This document shows, piece after piece, positions 38,101-46,325 of a DNA stretch of 64,000 nucleotides. Under the pieces are notes generated by a model that was given only the letters and a program-made list of their open reading frames with translations, searched no databases and was not told the DNA's origin. The position numbers and the translations under genes are program-made. The DNA comes from Citrobacter sp. (lineage in GTDB: Bacteria > Pseudomonadota > Gammaproteobacteria > Enterobacterales > Enterobacteriaceae). Location of the stretch: positions 186,001-250,000 of the forward strand of contig DXKH01000015.1 of assembly GCA_019415335.1 (NCBI GenBank), read 5' to 3'. Position 1 is the stretch's first letter. The number at the start of each line of letters is the position of its first letter.

Positions 38101-38337
38101 CGCCTGCGCTTACGTCCGATTGTGATGACGTCCATTGCCTTTATTGCCGGGACGATTCCATTGATCCTCGGTCACGGCGCGGGGGCAGAAGTGCGTGGCG
38201 TCACCGGTATCACGGTATTTTCCGGCATGTTGGGGGTGACGTTGTTTGGTTTGTTCCTGACACCGGTGTTTTACGTTACGCTGCGTAAATTCGTTACGCG
38301 CGGTAAACCGGTAAGGGATGTTTTGCCGATTTCTTAA
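35182..38337 (+). CDS. oqxB: RND multidrug efflux pump OqxB
   Basis: Inner-membrane proton-driven drug exporter of the RND/HAE-1 family, working with OqxA and an outer-membrane channel. The 1051 residues have the twelve-helix, two-periplasmic-loop layout, and the proton-relay aspartates in GIVVDDAIVVVENV (about residue 410). It is near-identical to Klebsiella OqxB over its whole length, with scattered substitutions. It starts 24 bases after oqxA; a strong terminator follows. Confidence 0.97.
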   Translation: MDFSRFFIDRPIFAAVLSILIFITGLIAIPLLPVSEYPDVVPPSVQVRAEYPGANPKVIAETVATPLEEAINGVENMMYMKSVAGSDGVLVTTVTFRPGTDPDQAQVQVQNRVAQAEARLPEDVRRLGITTQKQSPTLTLVVHLFSPNGKYDSLYMRNYATLKVKDELARLPGVGQIQIFGSGEYAMRIWLDPNKVAARGLTASDVVTAMQEQNVQVSAGQLGAEPLPKESDFLISINAQGRLHTEEEFGNIVLKTTQDGTVVRLRDVARIEMGSGSYALRSQLNNKDAVGIGIFQSPGANAIDLSNAVRAKMDELSTRFPADMKWAAPYDPTVFVRDSIRAVVQTLLEAVVLVVLVVILFLQTWRASIIPLIAVPVSVVGTFSILYLLGFSLNTLSLFGLVLAIGIVVDDAIVVVENVERNIEEGLAPLAAAHQAMREVSGPIIAIALVLCAVFVPMAFLSGVTGQFYKQFAVTIAISTVISAINSLTLSPALAALLLKPHGAPKDFPTRLIDRLFGWIFRPFNRFFHRSSNGYQGLVGKTLGRRGAVFVVYLLLLCAAGVMFKAVPGGFIPTQDKLYLIGGVKMPEGSSLARTDAVIRKMSEIGMNTEGVDYAVAFPGLNALQFTNTPNTGTVFFGLKPFDQRKHSAAEINAEINAKIAQIQEGFGFSILPPPILGLGQGSGYSLYIQDRAGLGYGSLQNAVNTMSGAIMQTPGMHFPISTYQANVPQLDVQVDRDKAKAQGVLLTDLFGTLQTYLGSSYVNDFNQFGRTWRVMAQADGQFRDSVEDIANLRTRNNQGEMVPIGSMVNITTTYGPDPVIRYNGYPAADLIGDADPRILSSAQAMTQLDAMSKQILPNGMNIEWTDLSFQQATQGNTALIVFPVAVLLAFLVLAALYESWTLPLAVILIVPMTMLSALFGVWLTGGDNNVFVQVGLVVLMGLACKNAILIVEFARELEIQGKGIMDAALEACRLRLRPIVMTSIAFIAGTIPLILGHGAGAEVRGVTGITVFSGMLGVTLFGLFLTPVFYVTLRKFVTRGKPVRDVLPIS

Positions 38338-38352
38338 GGAATTGCATATAAC

Positions 38353-38385
38353 AAAAAACCGCCTTCACCGTTAAGGCGGTTTTTT
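38353..38385 (+). terminator. Bidirectional terminator between oqxB and oqxR
   Basis: AACCGCCTT and AAGGCGGTT form a 9-bp stem flanked by A-run and T-run, so it can end both convergent genes. Confidence 0.9.
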
Positions 38386-38400
38386 GCAGTCAGGAAATAA

Positions 38401-38880
38401 CTAATGCGTTTTTTTAGACTGGGCATCAATCTCAGGGACCGGATCGCAACCGCTGGTATCGGCTTTTTTGACCTCTTCCAGCGCGCTTGCCACGGTATGG
38501 CGAGCTAATACCTCTAACGAAGCTCGCTCCGCTTCATCGGCGATAGATTTGAAGTACCAGCAAGCGTTGGCGCTAACCACGCAGCGAGCTGGTACGTCAG
38601 GACGCGATGCCCACAGCTTTTTATCTTCAATGACTGAAAGGTAGATATCGCGCAGGGTAATCTCTTCCGCCGGGCGACCAAGATGAATAGAACCGTTGCG
38701 GCCAAGCGTTGAGACGATGATACCGTCACGCGTGAGCGGAACCATTAATTTGCGAATAAAGCTCGGATTTGCTTCCAGACCATAGGCCAGAATTGCACTT
38801 GTCGAACGTTCACCCGATTGCTCCGCCATCGCTACGCTGAGAACCATCTGCAAAGCTGTCGGGAAGCGGTAATCTAACAT
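38401..38880 (-). CDS. oqxR: Rrf2-family repressor OqxR
   Basis: A 159-residue Rrf2-type winged-helix regulator, the repressor of oqxAB in Klebsiella. N-terminal HTH (ERSTSAILAYGLEANPSFIRKLMVPL), then wing and dimer helix. It carries two cysteines (Cys100, Cys107) where Fe-S Rrf2 proteins have three, so cluster binding is uncertain. I use the ATG at 38880 (MLDYRFPTALQMVLSVAM); the frame is open 14 codons upstream. It is convergent with oqxB, as in Klebsiella. Confidence 0.92.
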   Translation of the reverse strand: MLDYRFPTALQMVLSVAMAEQSGERSTSAILAYGLEANPSFIRKLMVPLTRDGIIVSTLGRNGSIHLGRPAEEITLRDIYLSVIEDKKLWASRPDVPARCVVSANACWYFKSIADEAERASLEVLARHTVASALEEVKKADTSGCDPVPEIDAQSKKTH

Positions 38881-39264
38881 TTTATTGTCCTGGGTTGCGG
38901 TGAATCTTGTTCTTTTTGGCACCGCGGAGGTGGATAAACAGTAAGCATCAATATAACAAAAACGGTAATTTTTTTGAAGCAGTCAACGATTGACCTGACA
39001 TGCAAAAATGCGTTTCCGGTACGCGCCGGATGGGTGAAAAGCATCAATCGCGCACGCTTTATTAATCTCAAATTCAACGATAGCGGATCGCGATGCCGTC
39101 CTGGCTATAATCAATGTTTCACTTAACTCCTTATCTGAAAACAATGGGAAACTACTCGACAAACCTTCATGACATACGGCAATTGAACGCTATCGTAATG
39201 TTGTTCGTGAATCGGGTCTGTCGAGTACAGTGTCAATCGTCTCTGAAATTTCTACATATATGAT
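38881..39264. other. Gap upstream of oqxR
   Basis: These 384 bases hold the oqxR promoter region and no gene. AT-rich in the first third. I see no RNA, REP or mobile element. Confidence 0.5.
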
Positions 39265-40170
39265 TTACTGAGACCATTCAGTTTTACCTCGCCCCGTGTT
39301 TTTTGCTTTATACAAAGCATCATCGACGCGTTTGATAAACGCACTGGTTTTTTCGTCTTTATTTTTTATGCCCAGTCCGATACTTATTGATAATGTATTT
39401 TCTTCATCAATGGCGATTTTTGACGTATCATGCATAATAATGCTGGCATAGGTTGATAGTAATCTGGTATTTGCATTTTTTACCATAACGGCAAACTCCT
39501 CCCCGCCAATTCTTGTTGGTATGCAATTTTCTGATGAACAGGTGGAAAGTAATTTACCAAACTTTCTGAGTGTTTCGTCACCTTTTACGTGTCCATATTT
39601 GTCATTAATCTTTTTAAAATGATCAATGTCAATTAAGATTAGACCCAGAGAAGTATAGGTCAGGTCATGAATAGTGTTGATAAAAAACCGTCTGTTTGGT
39701 AATCGCGTCAAATCATCGTATTTTGAAATTGTATTAGCCAGGGCATATAGTTTTTCCAGATCGCGTATTTTTTTATACCCCGAAATACAGACGAGAAAAA
39801 TCCCAGCTAAACGTAAAATATTTTTCAGATAGCTGAGCCAGTGAGGCTGAAAGACGAGTTGTTCCGAAAATTCGAGCGAGGCGCCTGCTAGCCAGATGAA
39901 CAGGCCCGATCTCAACAGTACACTGTGTTTTGTGTACGCAGAAAATTTCCCGGTAAGATAAAGCGCCATCAACAGAAACAGAACAAGTGTTAAATCAAAA
40001 TAAGTTTGTGGGTTTTGAAGGACGCTACCAAAATAAACAGGAGGATAATTCCACCAGTTAAAATAGAAAATAACAGCGATTATCAATATTCCCAGCGTAA
40101 AGAGTATTAATGAACGTTTTGAGCCGTGACTACCTTTAGGTTCGCCTGGATATTGTAAAGAAAAATTCAT
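39265..40170 (-). CDS. Membrane-bound diguanylate cyclase (GGDEF)
   Basis: A 301-residue protein with about five N-terminal transmembrane helices (20-145) and a C-terminal GGDEF domain. The active-site motif is GGEEF (222-226) and LTRLPNRRFF and ILIDIDHFKKINDKYGH (metal and GTP binding) are intact, so it should make c-di-GMP. There is no RxxD inhibitory I-site before GGEEF (CSSENCIPTR), so feedback inhibition is unlikely. The signal sensed through the membrane part is unknown. The gene is AT-rich, pointing to transfer. Confidence 0.93.
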   Translation of the reverse strand: MNFSLQYPGEPKGSHGSKRSLILFTLGILIIAVIFYFNWWNYPPVYFGSVLQNPQTYFDLTLVLFLLMALYLTGKFSAYTKHSVLLRSGLFIWLAGASLEFSEQLVFQPHWLSYLKNILRLAGIFLVCISGYKKIRDLEKLYALANTISKYDDLTRLPNRRFFINTIHDLTYTSLGLILIDIDHFKKINDKYGHVKGDETLRKFGKLLSTCSSENCIPTRIGGEEFAVMVKNANTRLLSTYASIIMHDTSKIAIDEENTLSISIGLGIKNKDEKTSAFIKRVDDALYKAKNTGRGKTEWSQ

Positions 40171-41159
40171 TAGTATGCCTGCTGAAGCGTCTTTTTATAG
40201 CTGTTGAGTGCGAACATGTTGATTTCTCCTGACATCACTTTTCTCGTTTGCGACAAGCATACTGTATAAAAGACCAATGATAGCATTTGGCTATTGGAAG
40301 GTAAATATCGATCGTTGTTATCAATTAATAATAACGATCGATTGGTTATTTTTAATTGTTGGATTCTATCGATACGTGAAATCCCTGATATTTTATATCT
40401 ATACGTCCATTTTCGATTTCATTATCGGAATAAAATATCAACGTAACAAAAATTATAAGGTATGAAATTTGGCGCTGTCGTGAGGGTGGTTTTGTAAATA
40501 TTGCTATTGGAGAATGCCAACCCTAAAGCAGGATTAACGTGTTAATCGTTGTCTTCACGACAACCGCCAATGTGCTTAATGGTTTTTTCTGTCTATAGAG
40601 TACTTACGCCAGTCTTCTTCCAGCAATCAAGCGTCTGAATTTGCATGAACCAGCGCTGGAGATTATGCAGATCCGATACAGGGAATCTGGCACTGTGTTG
40701 AGCAACAAGCGGTGGGGCTATAGCGAGATCAGCAAGCCAAAATCCATTATGCAATCATAAGAACCCGACGACTGTATGTTGAGGCAGGATGGTAATAAAG
40801 ACGCATTGTTTAAACCCCTTATTTGGTGAGTTAAGTAACGTTTATATCTTAACATGCTAACTACATTAAATTGATTAAAGTCTATTGTTTAATAATGGAG
40901 GTACTTTGTTTTATCAGACCGCATTAATATCAATGCTAATTATTGTTTAAGCAATTAACAAGTATTGGTTAAGTTGCTACCTTTAGATTAATATGGAATC
41001 AGTTGTTGTTTTTTTATTCTTTTGTTTCCGGCATGTAAATTATGAGATAAAAATTGAGTTATCTTTTTCAATTAAAAAACAACATGATACGGCTTGTTTT
41101 ACACGCGATTTCCTGTCTTGTTTCAAAATGTCAATGTTCTTCTTAGAGAATGATCACGT
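40171..41159. other. Long AT-rich non-coding gap
   Basis: About 1 kb with no convincing gene. An open frame at 40277-40465 would encode a hydrophobic 62-residue peptide but has no clear ribosome site. The base composition is strongly AT-rich, typical of H-NS-bound acquired DNA. The part around 40560-40790 is less AT-rich and might be gene debris; I cannot identify it. Confidence 0.5.
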
Positions 41160-41186
41160 TAAAGTCCTCTCCCTTTCTGCCGATAG
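41160..41186 (+). promoter_or_regulatory. Sigma-28 (FliA) promoter of the chemoreceptor
   Basis: TAAAGTCC, 11 bases, then GCCGATAG: an almost exact flagellar class III promoter, 140 bases before the chemoreceptor start. Confidence 0.85.
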
Positions 41187-41326
41187 ATACGCTGGCACAT
41201 GTTTAAAACATGATCAATTTCAATATGTTAGCTTAACTCCGCTCTTAAGTGGAACGCTCCCGGCATTGTTCTGGTTTTTTCAACGGGTGGCAGGGAAAAG
41301 GTGACTTTTTTTGTATGAGACAGCAG

Positions 41327-43000
41327 ATGAAAATAAATAATTTTGGTGTTGGTACCCGAATGGGAGTTGGCTTCAGTATTGTTCTCACCCTTGTCGTCAT
41401 TATGGCTGTAACGGGTATCGTTAAATTAAACGGCATATTGAAAGAGACCCATGCTATTACGGACAGGTTGCTGGTTCTGGAGCGACTCACGGGGGCGTGG
41501 GGGGCGGCAATTGACTATAATGGCGCGATGGGGTTGTCTGTACTGACTTCCTCTGATGAGGGAATTAAAAAATTTGCCCAGTCAAAAATGAAGGTAATGT
41601 CGGATCGCGTGAGTGCCATTCAGAAGGAACTGACAGAACTAATTGTCTCTGATACGGGTAAGTCACTCCTGGCGACCGTGGGTGATAAAAGAAAATTGTA
41701 CATCGATATCCGCAATGAGGCGATTCGCATCAGCGAACAAGGGAATGGTGATGTCACCAATGCATTTATTCGCCAGAAACTCATTCCCGCCATGGAGGTC
41801 TATTCCGGCAGCGTAAAAGCACTGGGAGATTACGATAAAGCGCAAATTGATGAAGCTGGTGGGTCCATTCAGGGGAATGGCTCGGCAGCAATTCAGGCTC
41901 TGATGGTTCTTGGCGTAATCGCTATTCTCGTCGGCAGTCTGTTGGCGTGGTTTATCACTCAGGGGATAACTCGCCCATTGTTGTCTGCCGTGCATGTGGC
42001 CCGGGAAGTGGCGTCCGGTAATCTGGGCATCGACGTTAAAGTGGAATCCCGAGACCAGCTTGGACAACTGATGCTCTCCCTGAGGGAAATGACGGAGAGT
42101 CTGCGTAATACAGTACGCAAGGTCCGTGAAGGGGCTGACAGCATAGCGTTAGCCGCGGCAGAAATTAATAGTGGTAACACCGATCTGGCATCTCGCACGG
42201 AAGAGCAAGCGGCAGGGGTGGAAGAGACAGCCTCGACTCTGGAAGAGCTGACGGCAACAATTAACAATACTGCAGCAAATACGGCGCAGGCACATCGTTA
42301 CGTGAGTGAGACAGCATCTGTCGTGAAACAGAATGGCGCTGTTATGAGTGAAGTGTCTTCCCGAATGCAGGAAATTTATGATTCCTCATCAAAAATGGCT
42401 GACATCATCCAGGTTATTGATGGCATAGCCTTCCAGACCAATATTCTGGCGCTGAATGCAGCAGTGGAAGCTGCGCGAGCGGGTGAATCCGGACGTGGTT
42501 TTGCTGTGGTGGCTGGAGAAGTCCGTACACTGGCACAACGCAGTGCGTCAGCCGCTCGTGAAATTAAGGAATTGATCGATGACTCTGTGTCCCGTATTGC
42601 CTCTGGCCGCAATCTGGTTGAAAAAGCAGATGGTGGCATGCTGGGAATTGTTACCAACGTCCAGAATATGACTCAACTGATTGAGGAAATCGCACAAGCG
42701 AGCCGGGAGCAGAGTGATGGGATTGCCCAAATTAACAGTGCGATGGGACAGATTGATACCACCACACAGCAAAATGCCGCGCTCGTTGAAGAGTCAGCTG
42801 CAGCTGCCTCTTCAATGCAGGAGCAGTCTCGTGTACTCCAGGATATGGTCAGCGTGTTCAGTCTGAATGAGGAAGGAATACAAGCCACAAACATGACTTC
42901 AGAAAAACGTGTTAGTCACCAGAGTGAGAGGAATAATGGCGGAAAATATGTGGTGTCCAAAAAGATAGCTTCAGAAACAGACAACTGGGAAACTTTCTGA
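41327..43000 (+). CDS. Methyl-accepting chemotaxis protein
   Basis: A 557-residue chemoreceptor: transmembrane helix 1 (about 13-32), a four-helix-bundle periplasmic ligand domain, helix 2 (about 185-208), HAMP, and a coiled-coil signalling domain with the hairpin tip IDGIAFQTNILALNAAVEAA. The C-terminus ends NWETF, the tether for CheR/CheB, so it is a high-abundance-type receptor. The ligand is unknown. I chose the ATG at 41327 (MKINNFGVGTRMGVGF); an ATG at 41315 adds four residues. The sigma-28 promoter shows it is made with the flagellar system. Confidence 0.95.
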   Translation: MKINNFGVGTRMGVGFSIVLTLVVIMAVTGIVKLNGILKETHAITDRLLVLERLTGAWGAAIDYNGAMGLSVLTSSDEGIKKFAQSKMKVMSDRVSAIQKELTELIVSDTGKSLLATVGDKRKLYIDIRNEAIRISEQGNGDVTNAFIRQKLIPAMEVYSGSVKALGDYDKAQIDEAGGSIQGNGSAAIQALMVLGVIAILVGSLLAWFITQGITRPLLSAVHVAREVASGNLGIDVKVESRDQLGQLMLSLREMTESLRNTVRKVREGADSIALAAAEINSGNTDLASRTEEQAAGVEETASTLEELTATINNTAANTAQAHRYVSETASVVKQNGAVMSEVSSRMQEIYDSSSKMADIIQVIDGIAFQTNILALNAAVEAARAGESGRGFAVVAGEVRTLAQRSASAAREIKELIDDSVSRIASGRNLVEKADGGMLGIVTNVQNMTQLIEEIAQASREQSDGIAQINSAMGQIDTTTQQNAALVEESAAAASSMQEQSRVLQDMVSVFSLNEEGIQATNMTSEKRVSHQSERNNGGKYVVSKKIASETDNWETF

Positions 43001-43014
43001 GCACCATAATACAA

Positions 43015-43040
43015 AAAATCCACGCAATTGCGTGGATTTT
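43015..43040 (+). terminator. Bidirectional terminator after the chemoreceptor
   Basis: AAAATCCACGC-AATT-GCGTGGATTTT, a perfect 11-bp stem, lies between the convergent chemoreceptor and ychF and can stop both. Confidence 0.85.
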
Positions 43041-43098
43041 ATAGTGTTTTGTGATTTTCATGAGATTCGATGAAACCTCACGAGACAGCAGATTTTAT

Positions 43099-44190
43099 TT
43101 AGACGTTGAACAGGAAGTTCATCACATCGCCATCTTTAACGATGTAATCTTTTCCTTCAGCACGCATTTTACCGGCTTCTTTCGCGCCTTGTTCACCTTT
43201 ATAGGTGATGAAGTCGTCAAACGCGATGGTCTGTGCGCGGATAAAGCCTTTCTCGAAATCGGTATGGATTTTACCCGCCGCCTGCGGAGCCGTTGCGCCG
43301 ACAGGGATGGTCCATGCACGCACTTCCTTCACACCAGCGGTGAAGTAGGTCTGCAGGTTCAGCAACTTATAGCCTGCACGAATCACACGGTTCAGGCCCG
43401 GTTCTTCCAGTCCCAGTTCCTGCATGAACTCGTCACGCTCGTCATCGTCCAGTTCAGCGATATCAGCTTCAACGGCCGCACACACCGGAACCACGACAGA
43501 ACCTTCTTTCGCAGCAATTTCACGTACCTGATCGAGATATGGGTTGTTCTCGAAACCGTCTTCGTTGACGTTAGCGATATACATGGTTGGCTTCAGGGTC
43601 AGGAAACTCAGGTAACGGATTGCCGCTTTGTCTTCTTCCGTCAGGTCCAGGGAACGCAGCATGCCGGCTTCAGAGAGCTGCGGCAGGCATTTTTCCAGCG
43701 CGGCCAGTTCGGCTTTCGCGTCTTTATCGCCGCCTTTGGCTTTCTTCTGCACGCGGTGAATGGCGCGTTCGCAGGTATCGAGATCCGCCAGTGCCAGTTC
43801 GGTGTTGATGACGTCAATATCTTCCGCTGGGTTCACTTTGCCCGAAACGTGAATGATGTTGTCGTTTTCGAAGCAGCGAACCACGTGCCCGATAGCTTCG
43901 GTTTCACGAATGTTGGTCAGGAACTGGTTACCCAGACCTTCACCTTTGGACGCGCCTTTTACCAGACCGGCAATATCAACAAATTCCATTGTGGTCGGCA
44001 GGATACGCTGCGGTTTGACGATCTCAGCCAACTGGTCCAGACGCGGGTCGGGCATCGGCACGACGCCGGTATTCGGCTCAATCGTACAGAATGGGAAGTT
44101 TGCCGCTTCAATACCGGCTTTGGTCAGCGCGTTGAACAGGGTGGATTTCCCGACGTTGGGCAAACCGACGATACCGCATTTGAATCCCAT
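43099..44190 (-). CDS. ychF: Ribosome-binding ATPase YchF
   Basis: Obg-family P-loop protein that prefers ATP, binds ribosomes and restrains the oxidative-stress response. 363 residues; Walker A is GLPNVGKST (9-17), switch region [18 protein letters not shown], the NKxD motif is replaced by NVNED as expected for YchF, and a TGS domain ends the protein. It follows pth by 116 bases, the pth-ychF arrangement of E. coli. AAGGTGA precedes the ATG. Confidence 0.98.
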   Translation of the reverse strand: MGFKCGIVGLPNVGKSTLFNALTKAGIEAANFPFCTIEPNTGVVPMPDPRLDQLAEIVKPQRILPTTMEFVDIAGLVKGASKGEGLGNQFLTNIRETEAIGHVVRCFENDNIIHVSGKVNPAEDIDVINTELALADLDTCERAIHRVQKKAKGGDKDAKAELAALEKCLPQLSEAGMLRSLDLTEEDKAAIRYLSFLTLKPTMYIANVNEDGFENNPYLDQVREIAAKEGSVVVPVCAAVEADIAELDDDERDEFMQELGLEEPGLNRVIRAGYKLLNLQTYFTAGVKEVRAWTIPVGATAPQAAGKIHTDFEKGFIRAQTIAFDDFITYKGEQGAKEAGKMRAEGKDYIVKDGDVMNFLFNV

Positions 44191-44306
44191 GATTTAAATC
44201 ACCTTAATATCTTGATAATCAACCTGTTGCAGAAAACAGATTGTAGAAATGGAAATAACTCTGCCTATTATACACAGCGTAAGGCAAAAATGCCGCACAT
44301 CACTGC

Positions 44307-44891
44307 TTATTGCGCTTTAAAGGCGTGCAATCGGTTCGTTGCTTTGGTCAAACCTTCTTTGAACCACACCTCCGTGCAACGCGCCGCTTCGTCAATTGCA
44401 TCGTCAATTAACTTCTGTTCAGAAACAGGCGGTTTGCCTAATACAAAGCCGACAACTTTATTTTTATCGCCTGGATGGCCGATTCCGACACGTAAGCGAT
44501 GAAAGTTAGGGTTATTGCCGAGCTTGCTGATAATGTCTTTCAGCCCGTTGTGTCCGCCATGACCCCCGCCGAGTTTAAATTTCGCCACGCCGGGCGGAAG
44601 ATCCAGTTCATCGTGGGCCACTAAAATTTCGTCAGGATTGATGCGATAAAAACTCGCCATCGCGCCAACCGCTTTGCCGCTCAGATTCATAAACGTGGTG
44701 GGAACTAACAAACGGACATCTTCGCCTTCCAGACTGACTCTGGAGGTGTAGCCAAAGAATTTCGGCTCTTCGCGCAGAGGGGCACGCAACCGCTCCGCCA
44801 GTAAATCGACGTACCATGCGCCCGCATTATGTCGGGTGGCTGCATATTCAGCGCCGGGGTTCGCCAGGCCGACAATCAGTTTAATCGTCAC
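44307..44891 (-). CDS. pth: Peptidyl-tRNA hydrolase
   Basis: Essential enzyme that frees tRNA from prematurely released peptidyl-tRNA. 194 residues, same length as E. coli, with the catalytic histidine in RHNAG (residue 21 with Met counted), Asn in GLANPG, and the HDELDLPPG and [12 protein letters not shown] motifs. First gene of pth-ychF, divergent from ychH. Confidence 0.98.
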   Translation of the reverse strand: MTIKLIVGLANPGAEYAATRHNAGAWYVDLLAERLRAPLREEPKFFGYTSRVSLEGEDVRLLVPTTFMNLSGKAVGAMASFYRINPDEILVAHDELDLPPGVAKFKLGGGHGGHNGLKDIISKLGNNPNFHRLRVGIGHPGDKNKVVGFVLGKPPVSEQKLIDDAIDEAARCTEVWFKEGLTKATNRLHAFKAQ

Positions 44892-45061
44892 GTTTTCTAT
44901 CCTGAGTGTTTCAATAACTGGCGCGTAGTTTACTGTCTGTCGTCCCGCTTGACAAAGAACCGTGTCACTTCACGCGGAAACTGAATAATTGCCAATATTG
45001 ATTATTGGAAAGTCAAGGTGTTCAGGGGCTTATTTGTAAAGTTTTGTTGAAGAATGGGTTG

Positions 45062-45110
45062 TAATTGTGATCGCAGGCGCACTACCAAAGTGGTGTGTTG
45101 TCTATACTTT
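45062..45110 (+). promoter_or_regulatory. ychH promoter: CRP-like site and RpoS-type -10
   Basis: AATTGTGATCGCAGGCGCAC contains the CRP half-site TGTGA with a degenerate second half, and CTATACTTT (45102-45110) is a good sigma-S-type -10. E. coli ychH is a known CRP target, which supports this reading. Confidence 0.5.
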
Positions 45111-45166
45111 ACACATAAGGATTAGGGGTATTCCCTGAAGCAACCCAAAAGTTCCGGAGGTGACAT

Positions 45167-45445
45167 ATGAAACGCAAAAACGCTTCGTTACTCGGTAATG
45201 TTCTCATGGGTTTGGGGTTAGTGGTCATGGTGGGTGGCGTGGGTTACTCCATTTTAAACCAGTTGCCGCAATTTAACCTGCCACAATTTTTCGCTCATGG
45301 TGCGGTGCTCAGTATCTTTGTCGGTGCCATTCTGTGGCTGGCAGGTGCCCGTGTAGGCGGACATGAGCAAGTCAGTGACCGTTACTGGTGGGTGCGCCAC
45401 TACGACAAACGTTGCCGCCGTAACGATAATCGCCGTCATAGCTAA
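45167..45445 (+). CDS. ychH: Stress-induced membrane protein YchH
   Basis: A 92-residue inner-membrane protein with two hydrophobic helices (LGNVLMGLGLVVMVGGVGY and HGAVLSIFVGAILWLAGARV) and a basic C-terminus (HYDKRCRRNDNRRHS). It matches E. coli YchH, induced by stress and involved in biofilm formation. GGAGGTGA gives a strong ribosome site. In E. coli the next gene is dauA; here the bc1 operon has been inserted in between. Confidence 0.95.
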   Translation: MKRKNASLLGNVLMGLGLVVMVGGVGYSILNQLPQFNLPQFFAHGAVLSIFVGAILWLAGARVGGHEQVSDRYWWVRHYDKRCRRNDNRRHS

Positions 45446-45462
45446 TACTTAGCCGCAAGTTA

Positions 45463-45491
45463 ATGACCAGCCAGCATCAGGCTGACTGGTC
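45463..45491. terminator. Hairpin between ychH and cytochrome c1
   Basis: TGACCAG...CTGGTCA with an inner CAGC/GCTG pair (29 bases) lies between the convergent genes. No U-run on either strand directly follows, so it may terminate weakly. Confidence 0.5.
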
Positions 45492-45516
45492 ACAGTTTGC
45501 GATTTCTTTCTCGCGT

Positions 45517-46323
45517 TTAATGTTGTGCGCGTCTTTTCATTCGTCGCAATATCCACAATAACGCCAGTATCATGGCGAGATAACCCATCACGTAAATTCC
45601 CAGATGTTCTCTTGTCTGCCGTTCAGGATCAGCCGCCCAACTCAGAAAGGCCGTCACATCCCGTGCGTACTGTTCTTCTGTTTGCGCGACATGTGATTCT
45701 GACTGCCATTCGATTTCGCCATCCGCCAGCGGTTTTGGCATGTTAATCACCCCACCCGGATAGTAACGATTCGCCTTCAGTTCCGGGTCATCGGGCAGAT
45801 AGCCGGTTAAGAGCGCGAAGAGGTAATCCGCCCCTTGCTCTGTGTAGGGAATCAACGCGTCCAGCAGAAATTGCGGAAAGCCGCGATCGTAGGTTCGGGC
45901 GCGAACGATATAACTCAAATCCACGGGCAGGGCGCCGTTATTCAGGTATCTCGCCTCCTGCTCATTCAGGTAAGGCGAGATAAAACTGTCGTTCAGAGTA
46001 CCGTCCCGCTCGCCGGGCTGACCATCATCCTGAATAATCGGGAATACATAGCCGCTGGCGAGATCTTTCGCTTCATCTGTCGTCAGTTCCGGGCCACCGG
46101 GTTTCGTCAGCGTGCGAAACGTCAGGTATTTCATACCGTGGCAGGCCCGGCACTTCTCTTCATAAACCTGCAAGCCGCGCCGCAGTTGCGCCTTATCATA
46201 TTCTCCGGTGAGGCCGCTGAAGCTCCAGTCCTGCCGCGTCGGAACGGCGTCTTGCGCGAATGCTGGCCCCATTGTGAAGAGCACCATCCACAGCATGCTG
46301 TATCGGAGTAATTGTCTTATCAT
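45517..46323 (-). CDS. petC: Cytochrome c1 of a bc1 complex
   Basis: Membrane-anchored c-type cytochrome that takes electrons from the Rieske protein and passes them to a soluble acceptor. 268 residues: signal peptide ending AFA/QD, haem motif C58-R-A-C61-H62, the axial Met in VINMPKPL (Met195) and a C-terminal anchor (LGIYVMGYLAMILALLWIL). The ATG at 46323 lies 2 bases after the cytochrome b stop. E. coli and Salmonella have no bc1 complex, so this is an acquired module. It is the last gene of the operon. Maturation would depend on the host ccm system. Confidence 0.95.
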   Translation of the reverse strand: MIRQLLRYSMLWMVLFTMGPAFAQDAVPTRQDWSFSGLTGEYDKAQLRRGLQVYEEKCRACHGMKYLTFRTLTKPGGPELTTDEAKDLASGYVFPIIQDDGQPGERDGTLNDSFISPYLNEQEARYLNNGALPVDLSYIVRARTYDRGFPQFLLDALIPYTEQGADYLFALLTGYLPDDPELKANRYYPGGVINMPKPLADGEIEWQSESHVAQTEEQYARDVTAFLSWAADPERQTREHLGIYVMGYLAMILALLWILRRMKRRAQH

Positions 46324-46325
46324 CG

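Noticed and set aside
40277..40465. Hydrophobic 62-residue open frame
   Set aside because: No Shine-Dalgarno site and composition follows the AT-rich background; likely chance.
43051..44502. 483-codon plus-strand frame across ychF and pth
   Set aside because: It is the antisense of two conserved genes (ychF, pth); their motifs prove the minus strand is coding.
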